64,000 nucleotides of DNA from NCBI GenBank assembly GCA_963971535.1, contig OZ020589.1, positions 48,574,312 to 48,638,311 of the forward strand, written 5' to 3'. This document shows, piece after piece, positions 59,101 to 64,000 of the stretch. This DNA is from Notolepis coatsorum (taxonomy: Eukaryota; Chordata; Actinopteri; Aulopiformes; Paralepididae). Under the pieces are notes generated by a model. It saw only the letters and a list, made by a program, of their open reading frames with translations. It was not told the origin of the DNA and did no database searches. Numbering within the stretch: position 1 is the first letter of the stretch; every line of letters starts with the position of its first letter. The position numbers and the translations under genes were made by a program.

Positions 59101-60050
59101 CAGAGGCGTCTGACTCGGGGTCGCGTCCTCCTATCCTATGGGATTTACTACTCTATGTACTTTTACCCAATAAAACCAATCAATCAATCACAATGTCCCT
59201 GTTTTTCATATAATACATCATGATATGTATGTATACAACTGGGAATAAGTGTTTGGGAGCCATATTTGATGATCGAGTATTCTACCCATTATTCCATCGA
59301 TTAATCAAGTAATTGGATAAGAAATTACTTTTGCTTTAAAGTAATTTTCTTGAGCAACTTAGTTAACTTAAGATATCTTAACAATGACTACAGTATCCAC
59401 CATATTGATTTACATTCTTAACCAGCCACTACATGTAGCCATAATTAACGTTAACTTACATTCTTATAGACATAATTTCAACTGATTCATAATATTATAG
59501 ATTTACGTTAAATGCTAATGACAACGTTACCTTGTGTCGGCTCCGCTCTGTGGACTGGATGCTTTCCGCTGAGATGCTGAAGCATTGACAAAGTGCTATT
59601 AGGCTAGTTCGATTTTACAATAGACACTGTACAGAGTTTTCCTTTTCTTTCAGCTTGAAATTATCCAAAACTTTTGACAATTTCTGCCGTTATCTAGGGT
59701 CCGTCTCTCTTTTCTCATCACTATTTTCTCTCTTCCATTTTGCAATTTGCGCCTGAAATCTCTTCACGTTCCAGCCTCTTTGGTGTTCCAGTCAATAGTA
59801 TTGAGTGCCCTAAGCATAATTCAGCCTTAAAAAGTCCCCTCCACTGACACCATGGGTGGTCCTGATTGTCCCCGCTAGCAGAAGGAACAGAGGGTCAAGA
59901 GACTTGGAATGAGGGATGAGTGTTTTGAGGACAGGGGCGTCAAAGCTGGGAATAACTTCAAGAAAATGGTTTTGCTTTGTTTGATGTGATTAGCCTAATC
60001 ACAAAAAATATTTAGTTTTTCACATTTACAGAGGGCGGAGGGTAAGCCCT
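59101..60050. other. unassigned, with a CAAT-type tail and decayed repeat text
   Basis: CCAATAAAACCAATCAATCA at about 59170 is another LINE-like tail. ATCGATTAATCAAGTAATTG at about 59298 resembles a hAT-type miniature-element interior. No coding domain. Confidence 0.4.
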
Positions 60051-60059
60051 TTTACAATT

Positions 60060-60183
60060 GACCTATCTCAAACCCTGCCCTCTTTTCTTAATCCTCCAAT
60101 CACAATTGTCGCAAAGTTTGTCAGAGGAAAGCAACCGTTGTGATTGGAGGATGAAGGAAAGAGGGCAGGGTTTGAGATGGGTC
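60060..60183. repeat. 46-bp hairpin, palindromic miniature repeat
   Basis: Arms at about 60060-60105 and 60138-60183 pair with about three mismatches. Each carries TCTCAAACCCTGCCCTCTT and ATCCTCCAATCACAA. The loop is about 32 bases and weaker pairing extends outward. Confidence 0.88.
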
Positions 60184-60424
60184 CATTGTGGATATTTTGT
60201 GCCTGAAATGACAAAGCAGCACAAACTAAACTGCAAAATATTATATAACTTATAGCTTATATTCTGTTGTGGTAATAATTACACACAACAATGGTGTAGA
60301 GGATTTGTCACCACCTTTCTGCATTAGATTAGTAGGGGTGGGACGATACATCGATCCAGATCGATATATCGATCTATTATCAATAATCAATAGGATCGAT
60401 GCAACGTAATAAGATCGATTCATA

Positions 60425-60650
60425 TTGCGATACTCTTATTTTGAAAATCCGGCGACGGCGACGTCATCGCCCCGCGCCCAGTGTTGTGAAACTCCGTTTA
60501 ACATCAACAGCACACAGAGCGTCACTAGAGCAAGACTAGTGTGCCTATTCTGTGACCCAAAACATGTCCCTGCTGTTTTATTCCGCAACGGGTCCAATGC
60601 ATCTAACCTGCTTTGCAATCCTCGCCACTCCATTATGCCCATGTCGCGTT
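60425..60650 (+). pseudogene. hAT transposase N-terminal remnant (BED finger)
   Basis: Plus-strand text RLVCLFCDPKHVPAVLFRNG and SNASNLLCNPRHS keeps the C-x-x-C and the N-x-S-N-L-L...H pattern of a BED finger, with the histidine in -LL-x-H- replaced by cysteine. The remaining transposase is absent. Confidence 0.6.
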
Positions 60651-60713
60651 AAAGATAGAAGATAACGTTACGTTTGCGTAAGCTAACAAGCTAACCCAGA
60701 GGCCTATTGCTTA

Positions 60714-61310
60714 TTAACAGCGGAGGAGTGCGCCGAATGCTTCCGCGTTTTCCCTGATTGGCTGCGACCGCAGAGCGGAGCGGCAGAGCTTGCGGCATTA
60801 TTTAGCCGTAAACCGCCATGATTCTCATTCGAAGCTTAGCTCACCTGGCAGCGCGGCGGTCCTGCGGTCCTGCGGTCCGTTGGTTTCAAGTTCGAATCCC
60901 ATCAATTTTTTTTATTTTATTTTTTTTACATGTATTCTTTCGCCGGTTAAGGTTAGGCATGGTTAAGGTTAAGGTTAAGGTTAGGCATTGTTTCGGAGTT
61001 GGTTAAGGTTAGAAAGGTTAAGTTTAGGCGCTGTTAAGTAGCTGGTTAAGGTTAGAGTTTGTCTTAGAGAATGGCAATATTCTTTCTATGGTTAAGGTTA
61101 AGGTTAGGCATGGTTAAGGTTAAGGTTAGGCATTGTTTCGGAGTTGGTTAAGGTTAGAAAGGTTACGTTTAGGCGCTGTTAAGGAGCTGGTTAAGGTTAG
61201 CGTTTGTCTTAGAGAATGGCAATAGACAGCCTATTTCCGCACTGCCGCTCTCTCGCGCTGCCGCGGTCACATGGTCACATTGTCACATTCTTGCACTCCT
61301 CCGCTGTTAA
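60714..61310. mobile_element. TTAA-flanked element with 14-bp inverted ends
   Basis: The ends CAGCGGAGGAGTGC and the complement of GCACTCCTCCGCTG are perfect, flanked by TTAA (60714-60717, 61307-61310). TTAA duplication fits Kolobok or piggyBac; these ends are unlike the piggyBac-like family elsewhere in the window. The interior has a SINE-like head and GGTTAAGGTTAAGG repeats, with a roughly 120-bp duplicated block (about 60950 and 61090). Confidence 0.75.
60836..60930 (+). repeat. tRNA-like SINE head inside the TTAA element
   Basis: CTTAGCTCACCTGGCAGCGC resembles box A, and TTTCAAGTTCGAATCCCATC box B, with GTCCTGCG repeats between them. A T-rich run follows. It may be a SINE head or a degraded tRNA-derived unit. 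Confidence 0.55.
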
Positions 61311-61944
61311 AAAGCAACACGCAACCCAGAGCCATAGGCAGAGAGAAGTGGGGACTGGGAAGGAGGGTGCATTCTCGGGATAGCCCCACTATCAGGATCT
61401 GGCCGGCTTTTCCAGCCAAAATACAGCTCTGTGACAGTGAATAGGATATTAATATCGAGAAAAAAAATAAAAACGAACCAAAAACAGTGAACAGGAGGTC
61501 TATTTGTATTCAAAACAATAGATTGTTTTTCATTTAAATGTCTGGAAGAGCTCAAAAATAAAAATGTCAAATGATATTTCCATTGCCTTTTTTGTTGATT
61601 TAAATGTTACTGATTGTGTTAAATGAGCATATAATATCGTCTCATATCGATCGCAGGCACCTGAATCGAATCGTATCGTATTGTGGCAGACTGTGTGATA
61701 TCGGATAATATCGTATCGTTGTCCAAAGAATCGATATCGTATCGTATCGTGATGAAACTGGTGATTCCCACCCCTATAGATTAGTGTAGTAATCGCTCAG
61801 GCCTGGTTGTCATGTAGGTCTACTTAAAGAGAGAAAACATAGGTGGAAACATCTAACCACTTGACGGTGGTTATGGCAACAATTCACATCAGGAAAGAGA
61901 GACAGCATGTCGTCAAACAAAAGGCTTTCTTTATAGAAAGACAA

Positions 61945-62040
61945 ACGCACGCACGCACACACATGCGCGCACACACACACACACACGCGTAAACACACAC
62001 ACACATGCATGCACGCACACACAGATACACACACACACAA
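61945..62040. repeat. (CA)n-rich tract
   Basis: CA runs broken by CG and GCATGCACG, directly adjoining the SINE. Confidence 0.9.
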
Positions 62041-62286
62041 ACAGGCTCAGGAGGTAGAGTGATTGTCTGGTAATCGGAAGGTTCCCGGTTCAATTCCCAC
62101 TCCTCCCGGGCACCGTGTTGACTCAAGTGTCCTTGAGTGACACACTTACCCCTAACCCCTAATTGCTCCCGATGAGCAGATAGGCACCTTGCATGGTTGC
62201 TTCTGCCGTCGGTGTGTGAATGTGTGAGTGAATGAGTGAATGTGAGGAACAAAACTTTGATAAAAGCGCTATATACTGGAAATGAC

Positions 62287-62287
<1 letters not shown>
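62041..62287 (+). repeat. tRNA-derived SINE (family S1)
   Basis: The head GGAGGTAGAGTGATTGTCTG and GGTTCAATTCCC match boxes A and B. The body has CACCTTGCATGGTTGCTTCT, and the end GATAAAAGCGCTATATACTG has lost part of the usual tail. Same family as 4.3 kb and 2.5 kb. Confidence 0.82.
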
Positions 62288-62288
<1 letters not shown>

Positions 62289-62323
<35 letters not shown>

Positions 62324-62328
62324 ACAGT
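62289..62328. repeat. (CA)n microsatellite
   Basis: About 19 CA units directly after the SINE. Confidence 0.9.
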
Positions 62329-62439
62329 TTTATGTTTTACAGTCATATGAATACTTGGAATACTTAGTAATATGTGACACTAGTACTGTATATTCCATGG
62401 ACTTTGTCAGTAAGTTAGACTACTCTACAAACCACTACA

Positions 62440-62571
62440 TTTACATTTAGTCATTTAGCTGACGCTTTTATCCAAAGCGACTTACAAGTTCTGTACGACA
62501 AGTCATCAGGAAGGGCACAACTCTATCAGCTGAGTAACAATGTTTATCAAAGTGTTGAGTGCTACAGACCA
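62440..62571 (+). repeat. short interspersed repeat with core GCTGACGCTTTTATCC (S5)
   Basis: Nearly identical to 43864-43993, from TTTACATTTAGTCATTTAGC to AAAGTGTTGAGTGCTACAG. Both copies end at the same nucleotide. Confidence 0.78.
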
Positions 62572-62692
62572 CTCACTCACTCACTCACTCACTCACTCAC
62601 TCACTCACTCACTCACTCACTCACTCACTCACTCACTCACTCACTCACTCACTCACTCACTCACTCACTCACTCACTCACTCACTTACTCAC
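62572..62692. repeat. (CTCA)n microsatellite
   Basis: About 30 tetranucleotide units with one CTTA variant, directly after the S5 repeat. Confidence 0.96.
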
Positions 62693-62736
62693 TCACATAC
62701 ACAGTCATAACTGTATGTTGCCTGCCACTCTGTTAT

Positions 62737-64000
62737 GGTTTGTAACCGACCCCAATCGCACAACACAAGACAGGTATGAGAGTAAGCCAAAACAGGGCAT
62801 TTATTCAATACAAACAAAAAGCGGCACTGTCCCTTTAAGGGAGAACACAAAAATACTGGAAACAAAGAAATAGGGAAAAATGTGGCACTGTGCCTTTAAG
62901 AGGCGAGCAGGCTAAGGGGCTAAAGGACAGGGCCAGGGCAAAAAGGTCAGGGCAGGAACAGGGGCACTGGAGACAGGGACAGAGAAACAGGGTTAAGGCC
63001 TTGGACAGGGCGAGGGCCAGAGCTGCTTACAGGGATGGCAGGGTTCAGACGGCGGAGGCCTGGCAAGGAGATCCTCCTCGGAAGTGAAGAGACGCATCCT
63101 CCCGTGGGATAGGAAGCGATGCGCGCCGGCTTGAGCGTCTGGAGTAGGAGCGCGCCGGCTTGAAGAGACGCATCCTCCCGTGGGATAGGAAGCGATGTGC
63201 GCCGGCTTGAGCGTCTGGAGTAGGAGCGCGCCGGCTTGAAGAGACTCATCCTCCCGTGGGATAGGAAGCGATGCGCGCCGGCTTGAGCGTCTGGAGTAGG
63301 AGCGCGCCGGCTTGAAGAGACGCATCCTCCCGTGGGATAGGAAGCGATGCGCGCCGGCTTGAGCGTCTGGAGTAGGAGCGCGCCGGCTTGAAGAGACGCA
63401 TCCTCCCGTGGGATAGGAAGCGATGCGCGCCGGCTTGAGCGTCTGGAGTAGGAGCGCGCCGGCTTGAAGAGACGCATCCTCCCGTGGGATAGGAAGCGAT
63501 GCGCGCCGGCTTGAGCGTCTGGAGTTGGAGCACACCGGCTTGACGTCTGGAGTGGGACACTGGAAAACCTCCCGTAGAGGATTAGAGAGCGTAGACGGTG
63601 TCCCACTCCAGGCAAACGGCGACAGGTGGTGATGGCTGGCACCTCGTCTCACGCCGGAGACGCGGCAGGTGATGGTAACGTCCAGGACTCCATGAACACT
63701 GAACACAGAAAAGGATAAAGAGTCCAGAACAAAGAACCAGCATACAGAACGACCCCACCAGGACTGGAGGGGAGGTCCAGGTATTTAAAGCCCTCTGGGG
63801 CGCTAATCATAACTTATCACAGCTGTGAAAGGTAGTCCAAGGGTGGGGGCTGGTGAAGAGCAGAGGAGAGTAAAACATCGCGAGGGTGGGGGCTGGTGAG
63901 GTGAGGAGACAGGGAATTAAAGGTCCAGGGAACAGGCGAACCTCACACACTCTTTGACTCTCTCAGTCAGAGGTATTGAAACAAAGAGAGTGGAGGTGGC
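62737..64000 (-). repeat. possible LTR-type sequence, fossil, incomplete in the window
   Basis: Read on the minus strand it has AGGGCTTTAAATACCTGGAC (TATA-like), later AATAAATGCCCTGTTTTGGC (polyadenylation-like), and ends in CCATAACA. That order suits an LTR of a Gypsy- or similar-type element. Only one end lies in the window and no coding part is seen. A minisatellite occupies its middle. Confidence 0.3.
63086..63541. repeat. 76-bp minisatellite, six units
   Basis: Units start at 63086, 63162, 63238, 63314, 63390 and 63466. Each has GAAGAGACGCATCCTCCCGT, GGGATAGGAAGCGATGCGCG and CGTCTGGAGTAGGAGCGCGC. The last unit diverges. CG-rich. Confidence 0.95.

Larger units (their letters stand above)
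60333..61776. mobile_element. hAT element with BED remnant and nested TTAA element
   Basis: The ends TAGGGGTGGGACGATAC and the complement of GATTCCCACCCCTA are inverted, with an exact 8-bp duplication TAGATTAG (60325-60332, 61777-61784). Cis-repeats of ATCGTATCG lie near both ends. A decayed BED finger lies at 60480-60640 and a TTAA-flanked element at 60714-61310. Confidence 0.9.

Noticed and set aside
62947-63706. Three overlapping minus-strand open frames of 104-237 codons with repeated RSYSRRSSRRASLPIPRED text
   Set aside because: They are the three readings of a 76-bp minisatellite. A unit not divisible by 3 cycles one repeat through all frames. No start context or domain.

Overview
The window reads as intergenic or intronic chromatin of a ray-finned (teleost) fish. 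The evidence is the mix of repeats: L2/Rex1- and CR1-type LINEs with short tandem tails, several tRNA-derived SINEs, hAT and piggyBac miniature elements, BEL/Pao LTR elements, long CA/GA/CTCA microsatellites, and no compact gene order. I see no complete host gene and no rRNA, tRNA gene, CRISPR array or bacterial-type operon. The only host-gene candidate is a weak possible first exon near 1.4-1.8 kb. Nearly everything else that can be assigned is mobile DNA, often nested several layers deep.

Layout. 1-2.5 kb: a LINE tail, simple repeats and the possible first exon. 2.5-15.1 kb: a stack of nested elements. Two piggyBac-like elements sit back to back on one shared TTAA (3537-3540). The second (3537-14061) is split by a 9.6 kb DNA transposon with AT target duplication and a THAP/DDE transposase remnant (3709-13302). 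That transposon holds a BEL/Pao element (5907-11785), a SINE carrying its own retro-insertion, and two hAT miniature elements. A third piggyBac copy (14120-15107) follows in inverted orientation. 16.1-23.3 kb: another piggyBac copy and two hAT elements with perfect 8-bp duplications, one of them spanning an assembly gap flanked by a suspicious exact duplication. 23.4-30.3 kb: miniature elements, minisatellites, a large terminal-inverted-repeat element and a fifth hAT element. 30.3-33.4 kb: mostly unassigned sequence, including a possible regulatory stretch, then a 50-bp tandem array split by hAT-like DNA. 33.7-40.9 kb: a second BEL/Pao gag fossil split by a hAT miniature element and by a 3.9 kb LINE that itself carries two SINEs. 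40.9-50.8 kb: five LINE copies or parts. 53.0-59.1 kb: a piggyBac copy split by a LINE tail, then the most complete LINE. 60.0-64.0 kb: a small hairpin element, a hAT element with a nested TTAA element, SINEs, a CTCA array, and a possible LTR-type sequence with a 76-bp minisatellite.

The main biological content is the history that can be read from nested insertions. At least four junctions (AT element in piggyBac, retro-insert in SINE, LINE in piggyBac, SINEs in LINEs) can be compared with an uninterrupted copy in the same window or show clear target duplications. Seven piggyBac-like copies share long inverted end sequences and a conserved GGTAAG splice-donor-like site. A CR1-group LINE has scattered a short 3' unit whose longer copies start at nearly the same nucleotide. 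No copy of any element in the window looks complete enough to be active.
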